64,000 nucleotides of DNA from Spirochaetales bacterium (GTDB taxonomy: Bacteria > Spirochaetota > Spirochaetia > SZUA-6 > DRHE01): positions 1 through 64,000 of the forward strand of contig JAUVWI010000001.1 in NCBI GenBank assembly GCA_030604195.1, read 5' to 3'. Positions 23,703-32,580 of the stretch are shown here, piece by piece. The notes under the pieces are model-generated. The model was given only the letters and a program-made list of their open reading frames with translations, searched no databases and was not told the origin of the DNA. The translations under genes and the position numbers were made by a program. The stretch's first letter is position 1; each line of letters opens with the position of its first letter.

Positions 23703-25433
23703 ATGGTGGAAACGAATGACCTTTCAATAAAAATTGAGAACCTGTACACACTCGTTCGACTGCATAAATGGTGTGAACAGCTTACCCACGGTATTTCAGA
23801 TATCGTGCCAATTCTTTCAAAAGGGATTCACCATAAGGCTTTTTTAAAAATCAGGAAGAAAATAGAAAGTGATTCCGCTACAAAAGAGGAAATAGTCCTT
23901 TCTCTGGTGCTTCTTAGAAAAACAGGTGCTCCAATCTCTCAAATATGCGATATAACCTACTCTGTGCTTATTAATCGCCTGCGTTTTGAAGATACAGGTT
24001 TTCTATTACATGTTTTTTTTAATGATATATATCCACTCCCGCCGGACTTGATTTATGATATTACAAACCGGGTTTTTCTTTCCTTTCGCCGGGCTATAAA
24101 AAGCGCTCTAAAAATCGATTCTTTAATATCATATCACAATCCCGAAACTGTAATATTATATTTGACCCTGCTTCTTTGCCGTGTTGATCTAAATGAAGAG
24201 AACAAAGCCATAATCTATTTCCTTCTCTCCCGAATAGATTTTGATCTATCCCCGGCTCTTGCCAAAGGGGTAACTAAATACCTAAGAAGTATAAAATCAA
24301 TCATAGAAAAGGTGGTGAGCTCTACAGATGAACCACTGGAAAATGAATATTTCCGTGACAGTGAAACACAACCTTTGCCACAAGCAACGACAACCAGCCG
24401 GGTTTCTACTACGGCAAAGAAGAAGGGTCAGATAGATGGTAATAAAAAAATACTACCGGCTGATTCCCGTCAAAATAGAATAAAACCACTGATAGAACAG
24501 ATCAGGAAGAAGTTACCAAAAAAGCTGCAAAGAGAAGAGTTACCTGCTGCCGGCAGTGAAGGCGGAAACCGCCCTCAGGAAGCGGTAAAAAAAACAAAAA
24601 GAGCGGCGACTAAAGCAACAACTCCTGCCGGAAAATCAGAATCGAAACCTCTTCTTTATCGCTCTACCCTGACCTCAGGCAAATACATTAAAGCTGTTTT
24701 AAAAAAAATCTCCTCTCAATTGAAGTATAGTGCTGACAAGCTAATTTCTACAAAGGCAGATAAGCCCAAACCATACCGGCAACCACCGGCTGATCAAACC
24801 GGTGCAATACAAGAAAGCGGCATCTCTCTCTCACCTCAATTTGAAATCACTTTCTCCCGCAACACTCCTGAGCTTTTATCAATCCTTAATGGCTTGTATA
24901 AAAAAAAGGACCAATTACCTTCAGAAAAATTAACCGGGGAGGGAAAAGTATCACCCATTTTCAACTATAAATCAAAATTTAAACCACTTATTATAGCTCT
25001 GGTAGTTTGCGCTATTTTTGTCCCTCTGTATATTGCATTTTCCTCCAGGTCCGGTACAAACAGCTCTCAGGCAACTGATTTTATACCTGCTGCAGGTGCA
25101 GGGCAAAAACAATCTCCGGACATACTCGACCAGACTACAGCTGCCGGAAAGGGAGAATCCGCACCTGTAGAAGGGACCCCTTTCAGCTCAGACGGTAAAT
25201 TTTACTTTAAAAAATCTGATTCAGCTCTTCACTGGGTCGTTACTGAAAAAACCAGCTTCTGGCACCTTCATAGATATCTTAGAGTATCTCCGGATTTGCC
25301 ATGTGCTGAACTCGAGTATCTCGGGAATCTTGACTGGGAGCTTTACCTGGACAAACTTACGGAACTTAATCCCGGCAGGGATCTCTATACGATAATATAT
25401 CCCGGAGAAACCTTCCTGCTCTGGTCACCATGA
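23703..25433 (+). CDS. Single-pass membrane protein with LysM-like C-terminus
   Basis: A 576-residue unrecognised protein. Residues about 1-205 are helical and presumably cytoplasmic. Residues 205-425 are a long, Lys/Pro/Ser-rich low-complexity linker. A single transmembrane helix lies at about 427-447 (PLIIALVVCAIFVPLYIAF), followed by a linker. The last 60 residues (WHLHRYLRVSPDLPCAELEYLGNLDWELYLDKLTELNP ... IIYPGETFLLW) look LysM-like, suggesting attachment to peptidoglycan. It heads a plus-strand series with a paralogue-family gene, a phosphatase and a kinase, so it may be the sensor or anchor of that module. The association is inference from position. Confidence 0.6.
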   Translation: MVETNDLSIKIENLYTLVRLHKWCEQLTHGISDIVPILSKGIHHKAFLKIRKKIESDSATKEEIVLSLVLLRKTGAPISQICDITYSVLINRLRFEDTGFLLHVFFNDIYPLPPDLIYDITNRVFLSFRRAIKSALKIDSLISYHNPETVILYLTLLLCRVDLNEENKAIIYFLLSRIDFDLSPALAKGVTKYLRSIKSIIEKVVSSTDEPLENEYFRDSETQPLPQATTTSRVSTTAKKKGQIDGNKKILPADSRQNRIKPLIEQIRKKLPKKLQREELPAAGSEGGNRPQEAVKKTKRAATKATTPAGKSESKPLLYRSTLTSGKYIKAVLKKISSQLKYSADKLISTKADKPKPYRQPPADQTGAIQESGISLSPQFEITFSRNTPELLSILNGLYKKKDQLPSEKLTGEGKVSPIFNYKSKFKPLIIALVVCAIFVPLYIAFSSRSGTNSSQATDFIPAAGAGQKQSPDILDQTTAAGKGESAPVEGTPFSSDGKFYFKKSDSALHWVVTEKTSFWHLHRYLRVSPDLPCAELEYLGNLDWELYLDKLTELNPGRDLYTIIYPGETFLLWSP

Positions 25434-25517
25434 TTTTTTAATACAACATTTTTTTTCCATCTTAATAATTTGGCTGCCGATATAGTTTATAGATAGATTT
25501 CCTTCACGGTGAGGTAA

Positions 25518-26231
25518 ATGGAAGACCAATTTCAAATTCCTGAATCAGACAAAGTATTGATTCAGAATAGAGAGACAATTATAAACGGGATTTTCGGAAC
25601 CCAAACACCAATTCAAGTTGAATCCAGCGCCGCTTTTGCCGAATATCTAAGCCATGTGGGCATTAACCGGTCAAATTACCTCCTCTTCCTGAGAATACTG
25701 GAAACCAATAATAAATGGGTGGTTGACGCTGTTATTGAAAAACGAGATCCCAGGCTGCTCTTTACAGTAATAAAACCCAACAATTACCTGATCAGCCGTG
25801 CCTTTAAGCTGCTCGCTTTCTGGCATCCCGGGCAAATATACTCCAAAGTACTGCTTGCTGTTTTAGGTATTGTTGAATATAGCTTTCATAAACCGGATGA
25901 CGGCTACCGAATATATAAATTGGAAATTTCAGACCTTTCAAACCTGGGGAAATATCTGGACGAGAGCAAGGATCAGATGGAACCGATTAATGAAACAATC
26001 CTGGAAATCCTTGACAGGATTACCAAGCTGGGTGAATACCGGCCAACTATACAGAAGAGTGCGCTCGTAAAGCACGCTTTTAATATTAGAATCGCTTATT
26101 TTGATAATACAAAATCACTTTTTGATAATATACCAAAAATACTTCTTGTCCGCTTAAAAAGAGAAGACAGGGAGGTTAAGCCTTCCAAACATTTTCTTGA
26201 CTATTCCCGCAAAAAAAATAAAGATATGTGA
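25518..26231 (+). CDS. Uncharacterised ~230-aa family, paralogue A
   Basis: A 237-residue soluble protein with no signal peptide. It shares strong patterns with the proteins at 28227, 28986 and 29759: YxxYLxxxGI...NYxxFLRILExxNxWVVDxxI, PNNYLISRAFKLL, HPGxIYxK, GYRIY and DLSNLGKYLD. The fold looks all-helical. I know of no function. It lies 84 nt after the membrane protein and 50 nt before the phosphatase-kinase pair, in the same direction. It is the most diverged of the four. Confidence 0.75.
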   Translation: MEDQFQIPESDKVLIQNRETIINGIFGTQTPIQVESSAAFAEYLSHVGINRSNYLLFLRILETNNKWVVDAVIEKRDPRLLFTVIKPNNYLISRAFKLLAFWHPGQIYSKVLLAVLGIVEYSFHKPDDGYRIYKLEISDLSNLGKYLDESKDQMEPINETILEILDRITKLGEYRPTIQKSALVKHAFNIRIAYFDNTKSLFDNIPKILLVRLKREDREVKPSKHFLDYSRKKNKDM

Positions 26232-26281
26232 TATAAGTGCTACAATTGAACAAATACTCTACAGCATCAGGAGATCTCACA

Positions 26282-27184
26282 ATGTCTATTGAAAGCAAAG
26301 ATATTGAACGGGCAATTGCCAAAGTAAACAACAATCGCTTCAGGCTTAAAAACAGTTATGGAAAACCCGGAGGGCTTTTAGATCTCAGCTCGTTAGATAA
26401 ACCGGTTATCGTAATCGGTGATCTTCACGGGAGTATTGAGAATCTGAAAGCTATTCTGGATCATAATAAAAACCGCAAAGAGATCAAGAACGGCAGCATC
26501 ATTCTTGTCATTCTGGGTGACGGGATGCATAATGATCAGGTTGGGCAAATGATGGAAATGGAGAGTTCTCTTGAGGTTTTTGAAGAACTTATCAATATGA
26601 TCTGTTCTTATGGAAATAATATGATCTATCTTAAAGGAAATCATGATTCATTTGAAGAACGGTTGGCAAAAAGTGCAATTAAGCAGGGGCTTGAGTTTAA
26701 ATTGTACCTTTTGAAGCATCGCGGTGAAGATTACGTAAAAGCAGCAAATATATTTTTCGAGTCTCTTCCCTTTTTTATTATTGGCAGGGGCTATGTGATC
26801 ACCCATGCCGGGCCTATAAGAAATGGCGCTACCCGCCAGGAAATTATCGATATTGCCGATAACCCTGATTATCAACACCAACTGATGTGGAACAGGCTGC
26901 ATGAATTCAGAGGCAATCCAAGCCTGAAAGAATATAGTGAATCAGATATACGGAAGATGCTGGAAAGGCTCAAACTTCCCCCGGATACACCTTTTATAGT
27001 CGGCCATAATCCGATGTGGCAAACCGGAAATAAAACTGGTATCTGGAGGGATATTATCGGCATCAAGAATCACATAATTATCTACAGCAACATTGGAACA
27101 CGCGGGCCATATTTAAAGATCAATAACGGGACTATTGACGAATGTTTTGCACTTGCTGAAAAATCGGAGCAATATTATGTCTAA
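26282..27184 (+). CDS. PPP-family metallophosphatase
   Basis: A 300-residue calcineurin-like phosphoesterase. Metal and phosphate motifs are in canonical order: GDLHG (46-50), GDGMHND (79-85, in place of GDxVDRG), GNHD (119-122), HAG (175-177) and GHNP (241-244). This favours the bacterial Ser/Thr protein-phosphatase branch over nucleases. I chose the ATG at 26282 with CAGGAG before it over a GTG at 26237. The stop overlaps the next gene's start by 8 nt, so phosphatase and kinase are coupled. The likely task is removing phosphate from a protein modified by that kinase; this is inference. Confidence 0.8.
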   Translation: MSIESKDIERAIAKVNNNRFRLKNSYGKPGGLLDLSSLDKPVIVIGDLHGSIENLKAILDHNKNRKEIKNGSIILVILGDGMHNDQVGQMMEMESSLEVFEELINMICSYGNNMIYLKGNHDSFEERLAKSAIKQGLEFKLYLLKHRGEDYVKAANIFFESLPFFIIGRGYVITHAGPIRNGATRQEIIDIADNPDYQHQLMWNRLHEFRGNPSLKEYSESDIRKMLERLKLPPDTPFIVGHNPMWQTGNKTGIWRDIIGIKNHIIIYSNIGTRGPYLKINNGTIDECFALAEKSEQYYV

Positions 27185-28103
27185 TGCAGAAATGAGCAAT
27201 CCTGAATTCGGGATCAAAGATAAAAAGATCAGGCAGCACCTATACCTTGACCTACCAATTGATGCACTTATTGAAAAAATGGGCACTCTGCAACTGACTG
27301 ATATATGTGATAGCAGGGATATGCCCTTCTTTGCACAAGTGAGGGGGTATCTGAGCGCCAAAGACCCGGAGGGAGAATCATGGCTGGTAAAAAAGGTCAC
27401 CGAAGAGGAGGCAATAGAACATAAGGCCCAGGAAATTGCCTACTACATAGATTTCATGCTGGGCACGCTGGCCGCTCCAACAATTCTCTCAGTACATAAT
27501 GGGGTATTCTACAGGGCAACAAAAACCATAAAAAGCGCAATGCAAATTGGAAGTTACAACTATTTAGAAAAACCTTTTAAAAAGATACTGGCAAATGACC
27601 TGATTAACAGATGGCTTTTCTTTGACGAAGACAGAAATCCCAATAATTATCTTGTTGTTCATGATATTGATTCAAGGAAATATGTGATTGTCATTGATTA
27701 CAATAAAGCCGACATGCTTATACGCGGAATGAAGATTTCCGGCAATGATCAGAAATTCGGCTGGCAGAGAAAAGAAAAAACCAGGTTCCTTACTCTTCTA
27801 AAGCCTGATAGTTTTTCAAATATGAGTATTGATGATTTCGAGGAACGGTTAAGCGCTCTGATGAATATTAAACCTGAGAGGATAATGGAAATATGCAAGA
27901 AAGCATACAGCTTTTTCACCGGACCAGGGCAGGAAGAAACAGTTAGACTTATAACAGCAAATCTACTTGAGCGAAGAACTTATATTGATGATTACTTCAG
28001 GAAATGGTTTAAACCCCGTGACATTGAGCAAGAAAAGCAGGAAGATCAGAGATACGCCGGCTTAGGTCAATCATTCCTCGATTACTATAAACAAAAGGAA
28101 TAG
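27177..28103 (+). CDS. HipA/PI3K-fold protein kinase-like
   Basis: A 308-residue protein with the spaced residues of the HipA/PI3K-like kinase fold: Lys72/73 after a strand (SWLVKK), Glu86 on the following helix, the catalytic loop DEDRNPNNYL (150-159; Asp152 with Arg153, Asn154 and Asn157), and metal Asp174 in VIVIDYNKAD. It lacks HipA's N-terminal domain and any DNA-binding partner, so a toxin role is not implied. The start was set at ATG 27177 with GGAG 8 nt upstream, overlapping the phosphatase stop. Substrate unknown; the adjacent ~230-residue family proteins are candidates. Confidence 0.65.
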   Translation: MSNAEMSNPEFGIKDKKIRQHLYLDLPIDALIEKMGTLQLTDICDSRDMPFFAQVRGYLSAKDPEGESWLVKKVTEEEAIEHKAQEIAYYIDFMLGTLAAPTILSVHNGVFYRATKTIKSAMQIGSYNYLEKPFKKILANDLINRWLFFDEDRNPNNYLVVHDIDSRKYVIVIDYNKADMLIRGMKISGNDQKFGWQRKEKTRFLTLLKPDSFSNMSIDDFEERLSALMNIKPERIMEICKKAYSFFTGPGQEETVRLITANLLERRTYIDDYFRKWFKPRDIEQEKQEDQRYAGLGQSFLDYYKQKE

Positions 28104-28226
28104 ATACTTTTACCAGCGAACATCAGAACCATCTGATGGCCACGGTTTCTTTCACCGGCTTCTAGAAATCTTAAGAAAAGCATTTTCCCTTTTGCGAAAT
28201 ATTTTCTTACCTAAATAAGCTATATT

Positions 28227-28913
28227 TTACGGCTGGGAAGGAGGCACCTCCTCTTCCGCAAAATTCCCTTTCTCCAATAAAAGATCAGGTATTGCTTCGT
28301 TCAATGATTTGGTAATGTCAAGGAATTTACCACGGATGTTATTCGCCTGTGTAGCCACTTTGGTAATTTCCTCATTTTCTTCCGGCCGCCCTGGATCCAG
28401 TAGAGAAGCAATTTTATCAAGAATTGTCAGGATACTCTTGTTTAGTGGATATAATTGATCCTGGTCCGCATCGAGATGTTTCCCCAGATTATTTACATCC
28501 GTCGCAGTAACAGGATACACTCTGTATCCTTCCAGAGGACTTTGGTATGTCACCTCTAATATTCCCATATATACCAACAGGTTTTTCGGGTATACTCCTC
28601 CACTCTTAGACTGTGCAAATGCCTTAAAGCATTCTTTTAGTATATAATAATTGGGCTGTACAGGTTGAAAAAAGGTTTCCGGGGCCTTGTCTCCAAGCAG
28701 AGCATCGATAACCCAGTGATTCTTTACCTCCAGGATTTCCAGGAAAGCCGGATAATTATCAGGATGAACTCCTGCCTTATTCAGGTATTTGGCATAGTAT
28801 AATGTTCCATCCACACCTTCCGTATCCTGGCAGCGAAAGATATTATGGAGAAAAGATAATTCCAGTTTATTAAGATCTTCTTCCTGCCAGCCCTCTTCTT
28901 CCCACCTTTTCAT
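28227..28913 (-). CDS. Uncharacterised ~230-aa family, paralogue B
   Basis: A 228-residue soluble protein of the four-member family (see 25518, 28986, 29759). Conserved segments: YYAKYLNKAGVHPDNYPAF, LEVKNHWVIDALLGDK, PNYYILKECFKA, EGYRVYPVTATDVNNLGKHLD and LTILDKIASL. Start at the ATG at 28913 with AAGGAG; a TTG lies two codons upstream. It is last of three minus-strand paralogues. The C-terminus is short and acidic. Convergent with the kinase gene, with 123 nt between that hold only a small CATCAG/CTGATG hairpin. Confidence 0.75.
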   Translation of the reverse strand: MKRWEEEGWQEEDLNKLELSFLHNIFRCQDTEGVDGTLYYAKYLNKAGVHPDNYPAFLEILEVKNHWVIDALLGDKAPETFFQPVQPNYYILKECFKAFAQSKSGGVYPKNLLVYMGILEVTYQSPLEGYRVYPVTATDVNNLGKHLDADQDQLYPLNKSILTILDKIASLLDPGRPEENEEITKVATQANNIRGKFLDITKSLNEAIPDLLLEKGNFAEEEVPPSQP

Positions 28914-28985
28914 GTTCAATACTCCTTTTTCTCCGGGTGCCGCGCACTAATGGGGTCACTGCCCTATGTTCTTAAAATTGGGAAT

Positions 28986-29735
28986 CTATTTTTTTCCTTC
29001 TTCCGCTTCAGACGGAGTTTTCTTCTTAGTACCTTCTGCTTCAGACAGAGCAACAAGATTTCTAGGTTCCACTACAGGGTCCAGTTTAGGTTCTGTTTTC
29101 AACAGTACATTGGGAATTACATCTACGAGCCGTTTAGTGGAATCGAAGAAATTATTTCTTATATTATGTGCATGAATAGCAAGGTCTTCCATTTCTTCAT
29201 CAGCCCCTACTCCCTCAAGTTCACTGATCTTGTCCAGAACATCCAGAATGCTTCTATTCAGTAAATCATCCTGCCCCTTTTCTTCGATCAGGTGTTTCCC
29301 GAGGCTGTTAATATCTGAAATCGTGGGAGGGTAAATATTATAGCCATCTAGCGGAGTGTTATATGTAGCTTGAAAAACGCCTAAAATAATTCCCAGGGTC
29401 TTGGAATAAATCTCTGCCGGATGATATTTTCCCAGAAAACTGAAGCAGCTTGCCACAATAAAATAGTTCGGCTGAATTGAACTCATAAACAGAAAAGGGT
29501 CGCGGGTGCCGAGGAGGGAGTCTATTACATGATGATTGCGAACACCCAGAATTTTCAGGAAAACGGGGTAGTTACTGCTGGTAATACCGATGCTGTTCAG
29601 ATAGGCGGCATAGGTCATAGCAGATTCAACGGCCTCTGTGGTTCTACACCCCATCAAACCCTTTAATAAAGCATATTCAATGCTTGCTACCTCTTCTTGA
29701 GACCAGGTCTGTTTTTTTTCAAATAACTCTTTCAT
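28986..29735 (-). CDS. Uncharacterised ~230-aa family, paralogue C
   Basis: A 249-residue soluble protein of the same family. Conserved: YAAYLNSIGITSSNYPVFLKIL, VRNHHVIDSLLGTRDPFLF, PNYFIV, HPAEIYSKTLGIILGV, GYNIYPPTISDINSLGKHL and SILDVLDKI. The C-terminal 30 residues are a charged tail in which the element SEAEG occurs twice (ALSEAEGTKKK and TPSEAEEGKK), unlike the other members. Good GGAG site. Its 3' end is 72 nt from the next paralogue. Confidence 0.75.
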   Translation of the reverse strand: MKELFEKKQTWSQEEVASIEYALLKGLMGCRTTEAVESAMTYAAYLNSIGITSSNYPVFLKILGVRNHHVIDSLLGTRDPFLFMSSIQPNYFIVASCFSFLGKYHPAEIYSKTLGIILGVFQATYNTPLDGYNIYPPTISDINSLGKHLIEEKGQDDLLNRSILDVLDKISELEGVGADEEMEDLAIHAHNIRNNFFDSTKRLVDVIPNVLLKTEPKLDPVVEPRNLVALSEAEGTKKKTPSEAEEGKK

Positions 29736-29758
29736 ATTATCTCCTTTATGATATCAAA

Positions 29759-30460
29759 CTAATTAAATACGCGGTTAGGAGCGATTTCTTTCGCTATATA
29801 ATCCGATTTTACCAGTAGCACCTGTGGAATGATATCTTCCATCTTTTTCCTCTTATCAAAGAAGAAGGTTCTAATGCTATTTGCCTGCCTTGACATCTGC
29901 TCAATATCCTGATTTTCCGTTGTTCCGGCAAGCGAGCCTATGCGGTCCAAAATATCAAGAATACAACGATTATTCGGATCGTCCTGGCCTAACTCCTTGT
30001 TCAGATGTTTACCAAGGTTGTTAACATCATTAATACTGCAGCTATAGATACGGTAACCATCTTTCGCTGAGCTAAATGAAGCCTGTAATACACCAAGAAT
30101 GATTGCCAGAGTTTTTGGGTATATGCCGCCGGGGTGCCAATTAGTCAATAGTTTAAACGCATTCAGAATAAGATAATTATTCGGATGTATGGAGCTTAGA
30201 AGAAGAAAGGGATCCTTATCTCCAATAAGTGAATCGATTACCCAGTGGTTTTCAACCTCTAACAACCGTAGAAATAGTGGATAGCTATCATTGGACATTC
30301 CTGCAAGTTTTAGAAAACGAGCGTAACTTATTCCAGCTTCAACAGCCTCGACTGTTCTGCCGCCGATCATACGTTCAATAATGTTTATCTCAACAGCCAT
30401 TATTGATTCTTTAGTCCAGGCTTCCTCAATTACTTTTGCCTGTTCCTTATCTACTGCCAT
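29759..30460 (-). CDS. Uncharacterised ~230-aa family, paralogue D
   Basis: A 233-residue soluble protein and the first gene of the minus-strand trio. Conserved: SYARFLKLAGMSNDSYPLFLRLL, VENHWVIDSLIGDKDPFLLL, PNNYLILNAFKLLTNWHPGGIYPK, DGYRIYSCSINDVNNLGKHLN and ILDILDRIGSL. A strong AAGGAGG site and a perfect-consensus promoter (30506-30534) precede it. It is the closest of the trio to paralogue A (HPG-IY-K and PNNYLI shared). Function unknown. Confidence 0.75.
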   Translation of the reverse strand: MAVDKEQAKVIEEAWTKESIMAVEINIIERMIGGRTVEAVEAGISYARFLKLAGMSNDSYPLFLRLLEVENHWVIDSLIGDKDPFLLLSSIHPNNYLILNAFKLLTNWHPGGIYPKTLAIILGVLQASFSSAKDGYRIYSCSINDVNNLGKHLNKELGQDDPNNRCILDILDRIGSLAGTTENQDIEQMSRQANSIRTFFFDKRKKMEDIIPQVLLVKSDYIAKEIAPNRVFN

Positions 30461-30505
30461 ATAAATCCTCCTTGGTATTATGGATCAATTGTTGAACTCC
30501 TTAAA

Positions 30506-30534
30506 ATTATATGATGTTTCCTCCAGGTTGTCAA
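30506..30534 (-). promoter_or_regulatory. Perfect-consensus promoter of the paralogue trio
   Basis: TTGACA (30534-30529), 17-nt spacer, TATAAT (30511-30506) on the minus strand. Initiation falls near 30499, about 39 nt before the start codon at 30460. Confidence 0.8.
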
Positions 30535-30627
30535 ATTAATGTTATATTTTTTTTAAAAAACTGCTATTAAAATTGCTGCCGGAGAAATGTCAGAAATTGC
30601 AACAGCCGGTTCTGCCTCTTTGAATTT

Positions 30628-31386
30628 CTAGCTGTTTATCAGTTCCTTCATTGTATAGAAACCCACAGGCCGGTCCTTTAGAAAGCATGCCGCCTTCAGC
30701 GCCCCTGCAGCAAAAATCTGCTTTGAATAAGCAGCGTGTTTAACCTCTACCACCTCATCTTTCCCGGCAAAGAGCACTGTATGCTCTCCCACTATTGTGC
30801 CGCCGCGTACCGCATGGATACCGATCTCTTCGGGTGAGCGCCTCTCAGTGCGGGTATGACGCCCGAACACCTGTTTTTTTGGATCAGGGAGCACGCTGTT
30901 TATCGAATCCGCCAGGGACAGGGCAGTACCGCTGGGCGCATCTTTTTTAAGATTATGATGTTTCTCAATAATCTCAATATCAAAAGACGGGCCCAGGACT
31001 AAGGCAGCCTTCCTGATAAGCTCAGAGACAAGATTTATCCCCAGGGACATATTTGACGCCTGGAATATGGGAATTGCAGCGGATTTTTCTTCTATCAGCT
31101 TCTTCTCATCTTCAGAAAATCCTGTAGTAGCAATTACCAGGGGCAATCCCTTTTGCACCGCCCCCTTCAGCAGAGATGGCAATGCCTCTGCATGAGAAAA
31201 ATCAATCACTACATCAGCTTTTTCCCTGCACAATTCCAGATCCCGGTAAACCGGAAATGATTTTTCTCCCGGAGCCTCTGCAGGATCGACCCCGGCCACT
31301 ACCTCGAAATCCGGAGCTTGCAAAGCAGCCCGGGCAACCACTCTTCCCATATGGCCGTTACAGCCGTGGATGATAATCTTTATCAT
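30628..31386 (-). CDS. dapB: 4-hydroxy-tetrahydrodipicolinate reductase
   Basis: A 252-residue enzyme of the diaminopimelate/lysine pathway. N-terminal dinucleotide site IHGCNGHMGRVV (about 6-17), DFSHAEALPSLLKG, then ATTGFSEDEKKLIEE, SNMSLGIN, and the conserved HHNLKKDAPSGTALSLADSI segment (with His of the catalytic loop). Family length is normal. It supplies DAP for peptidoglycan. Not next to dapA, which is 2 kb away on the other strand. Confidence 0.95.
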   Translation of the reverse strand: MIKIIIHGCNGHMGRVVARAALQAPDFEVVAGVDPAEAPGEKSFPVYRDLELCREKADVVIDFSHAEALPSLLKGAVQKGLPLVIATTGFSEDEKKLIEEKSAAIPIFQASNMSLGINLVSELIRKAALVLGPSFDIEIIEKHHNLKKDAPSGTALSLADSINSVLPDPKKQVFGRHTRTERRSPEEIGIHAVRGGTIVGEHTVLFAGKDEVVEVKHAAYSKQIFAAGALKAACFLKDRPVGFYTMKELINS

Positions 31387-31495
31387 TTAATACTCCTTCT
31401 TCAGCCCTAATATTAGCAAAACTGCTCCACGGAAACAAGATGATATTTCTTTACAGCCATAGTCCCTGTTATTGAAATCATTATTAAAATTCTAT

Positions 31496-31524
31496 TTGAT
31501 CTATTTTGGGGTTTCTGATAATAT
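31496..31524 (+). promoter_or_regulatory. Promoter of pta
   Basis: TTGATC (31496-31501), 17-nt spacer, TAATAT (31519-31524), about 54 nt before the pta ATG. Confidence 0.5.
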
Positions 31525-31577
31525 CAGCTATCGAAAAGAAAAAATAAAAATTGATAACAGTGTAAAGGGAGCCGTAT

Positions 31578-32579
31578 ATGAATTTTATCGAAACCATGTA
31601 CAGTAAAGCAAAAGAAGATCTCAAAAAGCTGGTATTGCCTGAGGGCACTGAACCACGCACTTTGAAGGCAGCGGAAATACTGGTTAAAGGAGGATTGGTT
31701 TCTTCACTAACCCTTCTGGGTAGAGAAGAAGAGATTCGTCAGGTCGCTCAACAGCAAGGCTGCGACTTAAAAGGTATTATCCTGGAGAATCCGGAGATAT
31801 CTGAGCGCCGTGACGAATTTGCCCGGGAGTACTTCAATCTGCGCAAACATAAAGGTATCTCTCTTGAGGATGCCCGTAAACAGATGACCGATAAGCTGCA
31901 TTGGGGAGCCATGATGGTAAGAAAGGGCGTAGCCCATGCCATGGTCGCGGGCGCAGAAAACTCCACCGGAAACGTGCTACGCGCATCTCTTACAATAATC
32001 AAAACCAGCCCAGGCACCAGGGTTGCCTCTTCCTGCTTTGTAATGTATCTTCCCGATTCCTCATGGGGAGCGGACGGCTACCTGATCTTCTCCGACTGCG
32101 CCACCGTGCCTGATCCCAATTCAGAGGAACTGGCGGAAATCGCTCTGGCAGCATCCGATTCCTGCCGCACCTTTCTCGGCGTTGAACCGGTAACCGCTCT
32201 GCTGTCCTTTTCAACAAAGGGAAGCGCCAAACATCCTGCAGTGGATAAAGTTACCAGGGCGGTGGAGATTGTAAAAGCAAAACGGCCGGAACTGAAAGTG
32301 GATGGAGAGCTGCAGCTCGATGCCGCTATAGTCGCTCCAATAGGACAGAAAAAGGCTCCCGATTCAACCGTGGCCGGCAAGGCAAATGTACTGGTTTTTC
32401 CCGACCTTAACTCGGGCAATATCGGCTACAAACTGGTGCAAAGGCTTGCCTCTGCAGAAGCCTACGGACCGTTTCTCCAGGGATTTGCCAAACCGGTCAG
32501 CGATCTCTCCAGGGGCTGTTCCGTGGATGATATTGTCAATACCTCGGTAGTGACCCTGGTCCAGGCTCAAGAACAGTAA
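31578..32579 (+). CDS. pta: Phosphate acetyltransferase
   Basis: A 333-residue acetyl-CoA/acetyl-phosphate transferase, the short form without the N-terminal DRTGG domains. Motifs: KKLVLPEGTEPRTLKAAEIL, AMVAGAENSTGNVLRASLTII (CoA/active region), SCFVMYLPDSSWGADGYLIFSDCATVPDPNSEEL and VDGELQLDAAIV. With acetate kinase (not in the window) it yields ATP in fermentation. A GGGAG site precedes the ATG. It converges on a PilZ gene with 1 nt between the stops. Confidence 0.95.
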   Translation: MNFIETMYSKAKEDLKKLVLPEGTEPRTLKAAEILVKGGLVSSLTLLGREEEIRQVAQQQGCDLKGIILENPEISERRDEFAREYFNLRKHKGISLEDARKQMTDKLHWGAMMVRKGVAHAMVAGAENSTGNVLRASLTIIKTSPGTRVASSCFVMYLPDSSWGADGYLIFSDCATVPDPNSEELAEIALAASDSCRTFLGVEPVTALLSFSTKGSAKHPAVDKVTRAVEIVKAKRPELKVDGELQLDAAIVAPIGQKKAPDSTVAGKANVLVFPDLNSGNIGYKLVQRLASAEAYGPFLQGFAKPVSDLSRGCSVDDIVNTSVVTLVQAQEQ

Positions 32580-32580
32580 G

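Noticed and set aside
27177..28103. HipBA toxin-antitoxin for the kinase-like gene
   Set aside because: No small DNA-binding HipB-like partner is adjacent and the N-terminal HipA domain is missing; the coupled phosphatase suggests regulation instead.
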